Shown: positions 9,366-18,748, counted from the first letter of the stretch. The stretch: DNA of 64,000 nt from Flavobacterium sp. 11 (GCF_002754315.1 NZ_PEFE01000001.1:186001-250000), one strand, 5' to 3'. Notes: generated by a model from the letters alone, not told the origin. Made by a program: numbers and translations.

Positions 9366-11063
9366 TTATTGATTTTGGGTTAGCGTTCCGGGATAAGCAT
9401 TTATTTCTGATTGAGGAATGTATTGTATCACGCGTAAACTTGATGCAGGAATATCTTCCATTGCACGGTGTGGTCCTGGATAATGACGCGTCATAGTTTG
9501 TCCGTTTCTATATACATCGTAGCCTCTATGTGCTTCGAAGGCTAATTCTAATTGACGCTCTTCATCAATAAGTTGAATAGCATTGGCACTAGTTAATGTA
9601 GTGTATCCAGCACCAGGAATTGATCTTTCTCTTACTATATTCAGATTGATGCGAGCATTTGTGTAATCTCCTTTTTTAGCATATGCTTCCGCCATATTCA
9701 AATACATTTCAGATAATCTTGAAATGATTGGAGAATGAAGATGTGAATCATTATCCTGTAAAGAACATTTAGTGATATAGTACATTGGATATACGCGGTT
9801 CAATAACATCATAAAATCTTTTTCACCAACATACGTTTTTCCTTTATAAACAATAGAATAACTATTCTCAGCAGCATCAACTTCTGTCAGATCGTATTTA
9901 TCTGTTCCAATATTGATATAGAATGTACCATCAGCATTACGTTTCAGAGGTTGTTGCAGATAGTTATAACCCGTTTGTACTCCGCTGGCATTATAAGAAT
10001 CATGCACAAAACGGAATGCTTCTGTTTTATTATTTGATGCATCAACTGAATATTGAGGCTCAATAAATGCCCAACGAGCATCATTTTTCTTACCTGACTT
10101 ACGTAGTAAATCTAAATATTTAGCACTAGCATACATTTCGCCCCAACCTTGGCCTTGTATATTAGCATACATCCCGCCAATACCATAATAATGATCAAAA
10201 CCTGAAAACTCTGAAGCTACACGTTTAACCGCAAAAATAGTTTCCGTTTGTCCGGCAGCATCAGGAGCAAACGTGTTGTATTTCATAAAATCAGCTCTGC
10301 TAAGCAAATTGTAATTCCCGCTTGCAATTACTTTATTTGCATACTCTATAGCTAGAGAAGCATATTCTTGATTTGGATTTTGATAGGTACCACTCATATA
10401 CAAATATATTCTTGATAGCATTGCTTGTGCAGCTTCCTTGGTTGCATAAGTCGCACTGCGTTTTACGGTCATTAGCGTTTCTGCTTTTTTCAAATCATTT
10501 ATAGCTTGTTGATAACTGTCTTTAATTGTGGATCTGTCTGGTAGACGTAAATTATCGATGTCAGCAGGCATTCCGTTTACAATGGGTACTCCCAAATTAG
10601 TTTCTGGAGATTGTGAATAAGGTCTGCCGTAGGTACGAGATAAATAAAAGTAAATCATTCCTCTTAAATAATAAGCCTCACCCAATTGTTGGTCAATTTG
10701 TGCATTTTCACCTTCTGAAATAATTTTGATTAAGTCACTTGATTGTGAAATAATTTTATAACTGTTGTTCCAAAAAACGGATAATCTTCCGTTATCCGGT
10801 ATGTGTTGATACGAAATAAAGGAATAGAATGAATCTGTAGATGTTCCACGTATCATAATATTATCGCTAGGATATTCTCCTACTCTGTGCATAACGTCAG
10901 ACCATCCTTTAAGTTGTGCATAACAACCATTTAAAAGTACTTCGACTGCCGCTTCTTTATCAGCAAGAATTTTATCCTCGGTGTACGAATTAAATGGCTC
11001 TCTCTCTAGCTCACAAGAGTATAAGAAACTAATTGTAATGAATAATATAAATATCTTTTTCAT
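9366..11063 (-). CDS. SusD-family outer-membrane glycan-binding lipoprotein
   Basis: The protein is 565 aa. The lipoprotein signal ends at Cys17 (LYSCELEREP), and the body shows the SusD/RagB pattern: YLRGMIYFYLSRTYGRP in the TPR-like region and, near the C terminus, RLSEMYLNMAEAYAKKGDYTNARINLNIVRER followed by DEERQLELAFEAHR. SusD proteins cap the SusC porin and bind oligosaccharide at the cell surface. The gene follows susC by 11 bases, so the two are translated from one mRNA and should form one complex. Confidence 0.96.
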   Translation of the reverse strand: MKKIFILFITISFLYSCELEREPFNSYTEDKILADKEAAVEVLLNGCYAQLKGWSDVMHRVGEYPSDNIMIRGTSTDSFYSFISYQHIPDNGRLSVFWNNSYKIISQSSDLIKIISEGENAQIDQQLGEAYYLRGMIYFYLSRTYGRPYSQSPETNLGVPIVNGMPADIDNLRLPDRSTIKDSYQQAINDLKKAETLMTVKRSATYATKEAAQAMLSRIYLYMSGTYQNPNQEYASLAIEYANKVIASGNYNLLSRADFMKYNTFAPDAAGQTETIFAVKRVASEFSGFDHYYGIGGMYANIQGQGWGEMYASAKYLDLLRKSGKKNDARWAFIEPQYSVDASNNKTEAFRFVHDSYNASGVQTGYNYLQQPLKRNADGTFYINIGTDKYDLTEVDAAENSYSIVYKGKTYVGEKDFMMLLNRVYPMYYITKCSLQDNDSHLHSPIISRLSEMYLNMAEAYAKKGDYTNARINLNIVRERSIPGAGYTTLTSANAIQLIDEERQLELAFEAHRGYDVYRNGQTMTRHYPGPHRAMEDIPASSLRVIQYIPQSEINAYPGTLTQNQ

Positions 11064-11074
11064 GATTTATTTTT

Positions 11075-14000
11075 TTAAAGAGTAAGATTAAGACCTAATA
11101 CAAATTTGCGTGTCTGAGGATATACTGATGTTGCAACTCCTGTTATTTGACCATTACTAGGTGGTATCTCAGGATCAACTCCAGAGAAGTGAGAAATTGT
11201 AAATAAGTTTTCTGCAGATACAAATAATCTAAGATTAGAGATATTCAAACGCTCCACATTTAAGTTATATCCTAAAGAAAGACTTCTCATTTTTAGATAG
11301 GTTCCAGTTTCTAAGAAACGAGACGAAGCTTTATTTGAGTTACTTTGATTGTTATAACTCGCTTGAGGATGAGTCGCAATATCTCCCGGTTTTTCCCATC
11401 GGCTCCATCCGCTGTGAAGATTCATTTGGTTACGATCAGTATATGCTCCATCTGAATCAAATTCTGCTCTGGCATAATTATAAATTTCACCTCCTACAGA
11501 ATAGGTAAATATGGCTGATAAATCAAAACTCTTATAATCTAAATTTGTTGAAAATCCACCAAAAAACGAAGGAGTATAGGCTCCCATAGCAATCGGTGTT
11601 TTTGAAGCATTACTATAACTAAATGTTTTTACGCGTTCCCCGTTTGCATTGGTTTCAAACCATTGAGGTCTTCCGGTCTCTGGATCTACACCAGCCCATT
11701 CGGTCAGGTACCACGTATCAACATCTTTTCCTGGAGTCAATAATTTAGAAGCTGAACCGGCAATTCCAGAACCATCGCCCACGATGATTTGCTTTCTTTC
11801 ACCATAAAGACTGGTTACTTTGTTTTTATTCACGCCAATATTAGCATCAACAGCCCATCTCCAATCTTCGTTTTTAACGATTTCAACATTAAGTGCAGCT
11901 TCAAAACCTTTGTTGCTTACTGCCCCAACGTTTTTCCAAATGCTGGTAACTCCAATAACTCCTGGCAAAGGAACTTGATACAATAAACCAGAAGTGTCTT
12001 TATCATAATAATCTAAAGTAAGGTTGAATCGTTTTAAAAAACTAATGTCTAAACCAACTCCGGCTGTATATGTTTTTTCCCAACTTAAATCAGGATTTGC
12101 AATTTGAGAAATTAGGGCTCCTGGATTTTCGTTGTAACCTGTCGTTAAAGAATACAAGGCATAATGTGGATAAAGACTGTTTGGTCTATTTCCTACTGAT
12201 CCGTAACTGGCTCTAAGTTTTAAGTTTGTAATATAATCCGCTTTAAAAAAGTCTTCTTTATGAATATTCCATCCACCACTTACTGAGAAAAAATTTCCAT
12301 ATTGTGAATTAACCCCAAAATTTGAAGCTCCGTCACGTCTAAGCGAAACTTGCGCTAAGTATTTATTATCATAGGTATAATTTACATTCGATAGTAAAGA
12401 TTGTACAGCCCATTGTGCTCTGCTTCCTTTTACTTTTTCAGGAATCGAAGCTACATCACCAACTATAAATCCCGGAGCAAATCCAGTAGCAATTCCTACC
12501 GTACTTTTTGAGTTAAACTCATTCCATTCATATCCGGCAATGGCATTAAAGTCGTGCTTTCCGTATGATTTATTGAATTTAAATAATTGATTAGTATACA
12601 CTCTATTATAAGAACTCATGTAATCCTCAATTCTACCTTTTACTGCTAATCCGCTGGAAGATCGTGGATCTGAATAAGCCATAGAATTTGAATTTGAAAA
12701 AATATAGTTGTTTACTGATGCAAATGTTAACCAATCCGTAAGTTTTATATCAAAATCAAAATTACTTCTAACATCGTATGCTTCAGATTCGCTGTAGTCC
12801 CATTGTAAATCATACAAATAGTTCGATCCAGTTGTATTTACCCAAGTAGGATTTGGTTGATTCCCCACCAAAGTACCGTCTGCTAAATAAGGGTTATCCC
12901 AAGGCATATTGCCATACATAGCGCCTACAGAATGTTGTCTGTCTAATACATCTCTGCGTGTAGCATTAATTTGTGGACGGACTGTCAACCAATTATTTAC
13001 TTTGTAACTAAATTTCAAAAGGGCATTATAACGCGTGTAATCATATCCTCTTATAGCGGCTGTTTCATCATAAACACCAAGAGAAATATAGCTTTTTAGA
13101 CTTTCATTACCACCACTTATAGAAAGATTATGATCCGTAGCTAAGCCTGTTCTGGTAGCATTGTCCCACCAATCAAAATTTTTATTTCTTAATTCGGGAG
13201 TCCACCACCATGCATTTGAAAAATCCTGTTTATTCGAAAAAGAATCATACAAGTCATATAATTCTGCTCCATTCATCAAGTTGAAATTACCGGTATTTAA
13301 AGTTGTCGCAGCCATTTTAGTGGAGAAATTAATGGTTGCTTTACCTGATTTTCCACTTTTTGTGGTAACAACAATAACTCCGTTTGCACCTTGCGAACCA
13401 TATACCGCAGTTGAAGCTGCGTCTTTAAGTATCGTCATAGTTTCAATATCCGAAGGATTAATACTACCGGCACTACTTCCTACGATAACTCCATCAACTA
13501 CCCATAAAGGATCAGTGCTTCCGTTTACTGTTGTTTTTCCTCTAATAATTATTTTTCCGGCTTCACCTGGTTGTCCAGATCCAGAGTTTACATAAACTCC
13601 TGTAGCTTTTCCTGCTAATAAATTTTCAACAGAAGGTGTTGTCGCATCTGTAAGCTTCTTGTTATTAATTGTTTGTAATGAACCGGTAAGACTCTCTTTT
13701 TTGACCGTACTGTAACCTACAATAACTACTTCATTTAATTTTTGACCTGTTTCTTTTAAAACAATTTTTAATGGGCCTACACCAATGGCAACTTCTTGCT
13801 CTTCCATTCCAATAAACGAAACGACCAAAGTGTTACTATTTTCCAATACTTCAATAGAAAAATTACCGTCAGCATCTGTCTGTACTCCTATCGTAGTTCC
13901 TTTGATAAGTACATTCGCTCCAGGAAGAGGCGCACCACTTTCATCGGTTACTTTTCCTTTTACAACTTTCTGAACTAATGATAAATTAATATCGTATGAC

Positions 14001-14137
14001 GCAACCGTTTTTATTGTCGAAGCTGTGGAAACTTGAAAAGTTAAAGCTAATAAAGAAAGAAGTGTTAGTTTGATTTCTTTGTGGGACAGATTGTTAATCA
14101 CTAAATCCCTAGGTTTTTTTTGGGTTAATAATTTCAT
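11075..14137 (-). CDS. SusC-family TonB-dependent outer-membrane glycan transporter
   Basis: The protein is 1020 aa. A long N-terminal signal region (about 1-40) is followed by a carboxypeptidase-regulatory-like domain (VVKGKVTDESGAPLPGANV, about 58-130). The SusC signature LNEVVIVGYSTVKKESLTGS is at 134-153, then the plug domain and the beta-barrel, ending in the typical aromatic/hydrophobic strand (RKFVLGLNLTL). It imports glycan fragments across the outer membrane using TonB energy, together with the SusD partner downstream. No extra N-terminal sigma/anti-sigma signalling domain is present, so control is expected through a separate regulator. A predicted leader of about 240 nt precedes the start, with a promoter and two operator-like sites upstream. 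Confidence 0.96.
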   Translation of the reverse strand: MKLLTQKKPRDLVINNLSHKEIKLTLLSLLALTFQVSTASTIKTVASYDINLSLVQKVVKGKVTDESGAPLPGANVLIKGTTIGVQTDADGNFSIEVLENSNTLVVSFIGMEEQEVAIGVGPLKIVLKETGQKLNEVVIVGYSTVKKESLTGSLQTINNKKLTDATTPSVENLLAGKATGVYVNSGSGQPGEAGKIIIRGKTTVNGSTDPLWVVDGVIVGSSAGSINPSDIETMTILKDAASTAVYGSQGANGVIVVTTKSGKSGKATINFSTKMAATTLNTGNFNLMNGAELYDLYDSFSNKQDFSNAWWWTPELRNKNFDWWDNATRTGLATDHNLSISGGNESLKSYISLGVYDETAAIRGYDYTRYNALLKFSYKVNNWLTVRPQINATRRDVLDRQHSVGAMYGNMPWDNPYLADGTLVGNQPNPTWVNTTGSNYLYDLQWDYSESEAYDVRSNFDFDIKLTDWLTFASVNNYIFSNSNSMAYSDPRSSSGLAVKGRIEDYMSSYNRVYTNQLFKFNKSYGKHDFNAIAGYEWNEFNSKSTVGIATGFAPGFIVGDVASIPEKVKGSRAQWAVQSLLSNVNYTYDNKYLAQVSLRRDGASNFGVNSQYGNFFSVSGGWNIHKEDFFKADYITNLKLRASYGSVGNRPNSLYPHYALYSLTTGYNENPGALISQIANPDLSWEKTYTAGVGLDISFLKRFNLTLDYYDKDTSGLLYQVPLPGVIGVTSIWKNVGAVSNKGFEAALNVEIVKNEDWRWAVDANIGVNKNKVTSLYGERKQIIVGDGSGIAGSASKLLTPGKDVDTWYLTEWAGVDPETGRPQWFETNANGERVKTFSYSNASKTPIAMGAYTPSFFGGFSTNLDYKSFDLSAIFTYSVGGEIYNYARAEFDSDGAYTDRNQMNLHSGWSRWEKPGDIATHPQASYNNQSNSNKASSRFLETGTYLKMRSLSLGYNLNVERLNISNLRLFVSAENLFTISHFSGVDPEIPPSNGQITGVATSVYPQTRKFVLGLNLTL

Positions 14138-14362
14138 ACTCTTGAAATGGTTTTTAGTTAATAATTGTTTGTTGGTTTATTCTGTTTTAAGTGTCGTATG
14201 TCTATTTTTAAATTAAGAAAAATGAACTCTAAAAAATTTGATTTATAATTTTTTAACGGAGTTAGTTTTTACCTAAATCTGCCATCTTTTTTTAATGCAC
14301 ATTTCTAAATTTATGTTCTTATATAATCTTCAAAAACATCAAATTTTGACCTAATAAAAGAG

Positions 14363-14379
14363 ATGTTATTTTTTAACAT
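14363..14379. promoter_or_regulatory. Inverted repeat near the susC transcription start
   Basis: ATGTTA and TAACAT (arms 14363-14368 and 14374-14379) flank five bases. The repeat lies at or just after the start expected from the -7 box at 14384-14391. It is not found at the matching place before the GH2 gene. It could be a second regulatory site or only an AT-rich chance repeat. Confidence 0.3.
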
Positions 14380-14383
14380 GTGA

Positions 14384-14414
14384 CGAAACTATAGATTAAA
14401 TTTTTATTAAACAA
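14384..14414 (-). promoter_or_regulatory. Putative susC promoter
   Basis: On the minus strand a TTG (14412-14414) lies 20 nt before TAGTTTCG (14384-14391), a near match to the Bacteroidota promoter. Boxes and spacing are the same as before the GH2 gene at 1556-1586. The surrounding 60 bases are also similar between the two places, much more than the rest of the leaders. Confidence 0.6.
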
Positions 14415-14430
14415 GGAAAAACACAAAAAA

Positions 14431-14444
14431 TGTGCTCGAACACA
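14431..14444. promoter_or_regulatory. Operator-like palindrome, copy 2 (susC)
   Basis: TGTGCTCGAACACA is identical to the site at 1603-1616 and likewise lies 16 nt upstream of the promoter's TTG. The exact repetition of site and spacing before two genes of one locus supports a shared activator. Confidence 0.65.
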
Positions 14445-14451
14445 TGTTATT

Positions 14452-14467
14452 TGTGTTCTCGAGCACA
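14452..14467. promoter_or_regulatory. Operator-like palindrome, copy 3 (variant)
   Basis: TGTGTTCTCGAGCACA repeats the TGTG/CACA ends around a CTCGAG centre and is two bases longer than copies 1 and 2. It lies 7 bases from copy 2 on the side away from susC, so it could allow cooperative binding or serve the divergent gene. Confidence 0.5.
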
Positions 14468-14820
14468 TAAATATTGCGTGAAACGTTTTTTTAATAATAA
14501 AATTCTAATTTTTTAATAATCGAGTGCAGCTCAATTCCATCTCTTTTTTTTAAGTAAAACAGGACATACTAATTAAATTATAAGAAATTCGGAATTTTTA
14601 AATCTAAAAATTAAAAATTCAACAGTAGTTCTATATAATTGAATTTACTTTTAATCTAAATTTCCCGTTATTTGGTATTGAATTCAACACAAAACAGATG
14701 CATCTAAGTCTTCTAATTAGGTTAGGAGAAAAGAAAAAAATTGACAAAGAGATTCATTGAAATTTCTTTTAACTATATTTCGAAAAAATTTGTTCAAAAA
14801 CCGTTTTATAGAAACACTAA

Positions 14821-15483
14821 ATGCCGCATAAAATGATTCCAGAAATGAAAGAATATGAAGTACAATTAATCAAAAACAAACAACTGACTATCTCCGGAAA
14901 TGGAGATGATACAGCATGGGATAATGCCCAGATTTTGACTGATTTTTGTTCCCCATGGAATAACAAAAAAGGAACGGAAATAACATTTAAAGCACTTTGG
15001 GATGGAGAAAATTTATTTTTTAATTTTACTGTTTTAGATACCGAAATCCACATAGAAAAAAAAGATGACAGTTTTGAGAGTATTGGAAACTCCGATAGAG
15101 TTGAGCTCTTTTTCAGAACCGATGATGCACTGAACCCCTATTATTGTTTAGAGATAGACACTACTGGTCGAATAATGGATTTTATAGCGTATCCTAATAA
15201 GAATTTTGATTTCGATTGGAACTGGCCCAAAAATGATTTAGTAGTAAAATCATCTGTAAATACTGGCTCTTTTATCGTTGAGGGATCAATTAGCATTGAA
15301 TCTTTAAAAAGTTTTAATCTGGTAAAAAACAACAGGATAGAAACCGGTGTTTTTCGAGCTAAGTATATAAAGACCCAAAATGAATGTTTTGAACCTAACT
15401 GGATTACTTGGATAAACCCAAATACAGAAAGTCCAAATTTCCATGTTGCATCTTCCTTCGGTTTGTTTATCTTAAAAGAATAG
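14821..15483 (+). CDS. Carbohydrate-binding family 9-like (DOMON-type) protein
   Basis: The protein is 220 aa with no visible signal peptide. It starts at 14821, or less likely at the later ATG at 14845. It has the CBM9-like pattern: GNGDDTAWDNAQ, FKALWDGENLFFNFTVLDTEI, DRVELFFRTDDALNPYYCLEIDTTGRIMD, and a C-terminal WITWINPNTESPNFHVASSFG. Such domains bind sugars or act as small soluble proteins beside utilization loci; the role without export is unknown. It is divergent from susC across a 683-base control region containing operator-like sites, which links it to the locus. It could alternatively be exported by a route not visible here. Confidence 0.75.
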   Translation: MPHKMIPEMKEYEVQLIKNKQLTISGNGDDTAWDNAQILTDFCSPWNNKKGTEITFKALWDGENLFFNFTVLDTEIHIEKKDDSFESIGNSDRVELFFRTDDALNPYYCLEIDTTGRIMDFIAYPNKNFDFDWNWPKNDLVVKSSVNTGSFIVEGSISIESLKSFNLVKNNRIETGVFRAKYIKTQNECFEPNWITWINPNTESPNFHVASSFGLFILKE

Positions 15484-15615
15484 AAAAATACTACTCTATC
15501 GAAAACTCTGAATCATCAACATTTACAGCATCAATAAGTAAAAGAATTATTTTCTAAACACTCAAAACTGAACAACGATTACTCAAAACCGAACACTTTT
15601 TATTAACTTTGCAGT

Positions 15616-16356
15616 ATGTTAACATTCTTCAAATCAAAACCCATACTTAGAGATTTAATTCCAGATTACCATATTGATATCCACTCTCATTTATTACCGG
15701 GTATTGATGATGGCGCAAGAACTTTTGGAGATACCCTAAGGCTAACTCAGGCGCTTCAGGAAATAGGTATTTCAGAGTTTATTACGACCCCTCATATTAT
15801 TCAACATGTTTGGGATAACACTCATGAGCAAATTCTGGAAAAGAAAGCCACAACAGTTATAGAACTGGAAAAGAACAGCATTACAGTTCCATTTAAAGCG
15901 GCTGCCGAATATCTTATGGATGATCAGTTTGTAAAACTTTTTGAATCACATGATTTATTGACTTTAAAAGACAACTACGTTCTGGTAGAAATGTCATACA
16001 TCAACCCGCCAATTCAGTTATATTCTATCCTATTTGATTTACAGGTGGCAGGTTATATTCCTGTATTGGCGCATCCGGAACGGTACTTATTTTATCATAA
16101 TAATTTCAACGAATACCTTAAGCTAAAAAGAGCCGGCTGTTTATTCCAGCTGAATTTATTATCGGTAGTTGGATATTATGGCGCTGGAATCACTAAAATT
16201 ACAGAACAATTATTACAAAAAGGAATGTACACCTATGTAGGTTCTGATGTACACCATGACAATCATATTACCGCTTTCAAACAAAAAGTAAATCTAAAAG
16301 ATTTAGCACCACTTAAAGAAGCAATAGCCAATAATCAATTTTTCAAATTGGGATAA
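15616..16356 (+). CDS. PHP-type tyrosine-protein phosphatase, CpsB/YwqE family
   Basis: The protein is 246 aa. The metal-binding PHP motif DIHSHLLPGIDDGA begins at residue 21 (Asp21, His23, His25). Later metal ligands are visible in TTPHII, AAEYLMDD, LAHPERY and GSDVHHD. This manganese-dependent phosphatase family removes phosphate from the tyrosine-rich tail of capsule BY-kinases and so controls chain assembly. The likely partner is the Wzc-type kinase at 52566-55034, at the other end of the cluster. The gene faces the rest of the cluster convergently and shares a bidirectional terminator with the pglF-like gene. Confidence 0.9.
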   Translation: MLTFFKSKPILRDLIPDYHIDIHSHLLPGIDDGARTFGDTLRLTQALQEIGISEFITTPHIIQHVWDNTHEQILEKKATTVIELEKNSITVPFKAAAEYLMDDQFVKLFESHDLLTLKDNYVLVEMSYINPPIQLYSILFDLQVAGYIPVLAHPERYLFYHNNFNEYLKLKRAGCLFQLNLLSVVGYYGAGITKITEQLLQKGMYTYVGSDVHHDNHITAFKQKVNLKDLAPLKEAIANNQFFKLG

Positions 16357-16375
16357 TCATAGTTTTATAAATAAA

Positions 16376-16413
16376 AAAAAGGGCCCAAAGTAATATTACT
16401 TTGGGCCCTTTTT
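16376..16413. terminator. Bidirectional intrinsic terminator
   Basis: A perfect palindrome with 19-base arms, starting AAAAAGGGCCCAAAG on each strand and centred on AATATT. It carries a T-run at the end on both strands and lies between convergent genes (phosphatase and pglF-like), so it can stop transcription from both sides. Confidence 0.9.
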
Positions 16414-16432
16414 AATCTATTAAATACTTTTG

Positions 16433-18298
16433 CTACTTATCCAACAACTCAAAAGTCGAATTCATACTTTTAAACTCAGGTACAATTTGTTTCATTTTTA
16501 GCACAATTTGGTCGTTATCAAAATGATTTGCAATACTTATAAGCTCTTCAATATCTGTACTCAAAACATCAAACTCGTCTAAAATTTCTTCAGAAATCAT
16601 AATTTTTTCATGATACGTTGGAAGTGTTTTTGAGGTATCATTCAATAATTCTTCATATAATTTCTCTCCTGGTCTCAATCCGACAATTTGTATTTTGATA
16701 TCCTTGTCCGGAATAAAACCGGCTAGCTTAATCATCTTTCTTGCCAAATCAATAATTTTAACTGGTTTACCCATATCAAAAATATAAATCTCTCCTCCAT
16801 TACCCATTGCTCCGGCCTCTAAAACTAATTGACAAGCCTCAGGTATCGTCATAAAGTACCTTATGATATCAGGATGTGTAATCGTAATAGGTCCACCATT
16901 TGCAATTTGCTTGGTAAACAAAGGAACAACAGATCCATTAGATCCTAAAACATTTCCAAAACGAGTGGTAATAAATTTAGTTGCATTCTTTTCACCGTTA
17001 TTCTTGTTTTTCAATTGTAAGGATTGCACATACTTTTCAGCAATTCTTTTACTGGCTCCCATTACATTACTTGGATTTACTGCTTTATCAGTAGAAACCA
17101 TTACAAATTTTTTGACTTTATAGAAGCACGACAAATCGGCAATAATTTTAGTACCCTCTATGTTGGTAAGAATAGCTTGAGAAGGATTTTCTTCCATCAA
17201 GGGAACATGCTTATAAGCCGCTGCGTGAAAAACTACTTGAGGCTCATATTTTTTAAAAACACTATTCATGGCTTCTTTATTCCTTACATCAGCAATTACC
17301 GCATGCATCTTAGAACTAGAATCTAAACCACTCATTTCAAGACACATGTGATGCAGCGGCGTTTCGGCCTGATCTAAAATAATAACAACCTTAGGGCTAA
17401 AACCTAATACCTGGCGAACAATTTCACTACCTATGGATCCTGCCGCACCAGTGATTAAAACGGTTTTATCTTTTAATTGTTTAGAAATCGATTTGTTATC
17501 TAATACGATAGGTTTTCTTTCCAGTAAATCTTCAATTTGAATATTTTTTACTTTTTGGCTAATCTCTTTTTGATTCTCCCAATCGGAAATTAATGGTACA
17601 GTATATACCGTATAATTGAATTCTAAACATTGATCTACAATTACTAATCGCTCCTCTTTCGATAAACTTTTATCAGCAATGATAACAGCTTGAGCGTTTA
17701 CGGAACGCATTAATGGTGGTAATTTTTTCTTTTTAATCAAAATTGGCAAATCCAGCATACGCTTTGTTGCATTTTGATTATTTTTATCCACAAACCCAAC
17801 AATCTTAAATCGGGATGGAGTTTCAAATTTTAAAGCATTAGCTACCGATATGGCATTGGCATCCGTGCCATAAATGATGGTTCTGATTAATTTGTTAGTT
17901 CCTTGTTCAGAAAAATAGATTTCAAAAGTTTGTTTGATTATTACCCGATATAAAAACAATCCGCAAAAAGAAAGTACAATGTTGATAAAAAAAGCAGTGT
18001 TCAAAAATGCCTTCTCTCCATGCAACAACTCGTACCCAAAATTAAAAAAAAGAAACAGCACCAAAACTGCCATTTGGGAAAACAAAAGCTTAACGGCATC
18101 TATATAGGAAGAGTGTCTGATAATACCGGAATAAGTTCTAAACAGCCAGAAAAAGAAAACATTTACACTAAATAAAGCGGCTATAAATGCAAAGCTATTT
18201 GGCGTAATGATGTAATCCAATCCCGTTCCCTTAAAGATAAGAATGGTAAAAAAAATGATAGTACCAAAACCGAAAAATCCATCATAATAATGATCCAT
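16433..18298 (-). CDS. CapD/WbpM/PglF-like membrane UDP-N-acetylhexosamine 4,6-dehydratase (N terminus frameshifted)
   Basis: The uninterrupted frame gives 621 aa. It has several membrane helices (about 12-125), a CoA-binding-like domain, then a short-chain dehydrogenase domain with TGAAGSIG at 283-290 and the STDKAVNPSNVMGASKR segment typical of the family. The enzyme makes UDP-4-keto-6-deoxy-HexNAc, the first step to bacillosamine, and PglC-, PglD- and PglE-like genes are upstream in the same direction. The start at 18298 is probably not original: its first 15 or so residues do not resemble the family, while another frame immediately upstream encodes the expected SYLPRWIIIMMD beginning. The shift falls in the A8 run at 18248-18255. 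It is the last gene of the minus-strand cluster. Confidence 0.88.
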   Translation of the reverse strand: MDHYYDGFFGFGTIIFFTILIFKGTGLDYIITPNSFAFIAALFSVNVFFFWLFRTYSGIIRHSSYIDAVKLLFSQMAVLVLFLFFNFGYELLHGEKAFLNTAFFINIVLSFCGLFLYRVIIKQTFEIYFSEQGTNKLIRTIIYGTDANAISVANALKFETPSRFKIVGFVDKNNQNATKRMLDLPILIKKKKLPPLMRSVNAQAVIIADKSLSKEERLVIVDQCLEFNYTVYTVPLISDWENQKEISQKVKNIQIEDLLERKPIVLDNKSISKQLKDKTVLITGAAGSIGSEIVRQVLGFSPKVVIILDQAETPLHHMCLEMSGLDSSSKMHAVIADVRNKEAMNSVFKKYEPQVVFHAAAYKHVPLMEENPSQAILTNIEGTKIIADLSCFYKVKKFVMVSTDKAVNPSNVMGASKRIAEKYVQSLQLKNKNNGEKNATKFITTRFGNVLGSNGSVVPLFTKQIANGGPITITHPDIIRYFMTIPEACQLVLEAGAMGNGGEIYIFDMGKPVKIIDLARKMIKLAGFIPDKDIKIQIVGLRPGEKLYEELLNDTSKTLPTYHEKIMISEEILDEFDVLSTDIEELISIANHFDNDQIVLKMKQIVPEFKSMNSTFELLDK

Positions 18299-18399
18299 CT
18301 GGGAAGATAGCTCAAATTATGAATGCTGAATTTCAAGTTCTCCCTTGAAAAAAAATTAGGGTTGGCTGATGGTGAATCCGTATTTTTAGTAGTACCCAA
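18248..18399 (-). pseudogene. Displaced N-terminal segment of the pglF-like gene
   Basis: In the frame shifted by one base, 48 codons from a TTG at 18399 encode a start typical of this family, with SYLPRWIIIMMDFSVLVLS forming the first membrane helix. The frame enters the eight-A run (18248-18255; T8 on the coding strand) and then drifts into unrelated residues and a stop at 18181. A one-base change in that run would join it to FFTILIFKGTGLDY of the main frame. No ATG is available upstream, so the original start is uncertain. The cause may be a sequencing error, a real mutation or phase variation. Confidence 0.7.

Positions 18400-18748
<349 letters not shown>

Larger units (their letters stand above)
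14138..14820. other. Divergent control region between susC and the CBM9-like gene
   Basis: No gene is seen in these 683 bases. The stretch carries the susC promoter (14384-14414), an inverted repeat near its expected transcription start (14363-14379) and two operator-like palindromes (14431-14444 and 14452-14467). An AT-rich inverted repeat with arms GAATTTTTAA and TTAAAAATTC lies near 14594-14622. The remainder is AT-rich. Confidence 0.6.

Noticed and set aside
13161..13595. Plus-strand frame of 144 aa inside susC
   Set aside because: Antisense shadow of a well-supported gene; no independent evidence.
18181..18399. Separate 72-aa protein upstream of the pglF-like gene
   Set aside because: Its first 48 residues are the expected N terminus of the downstream protein, and the rest is out-of-frame sequence; treated as one frameshifted gene.
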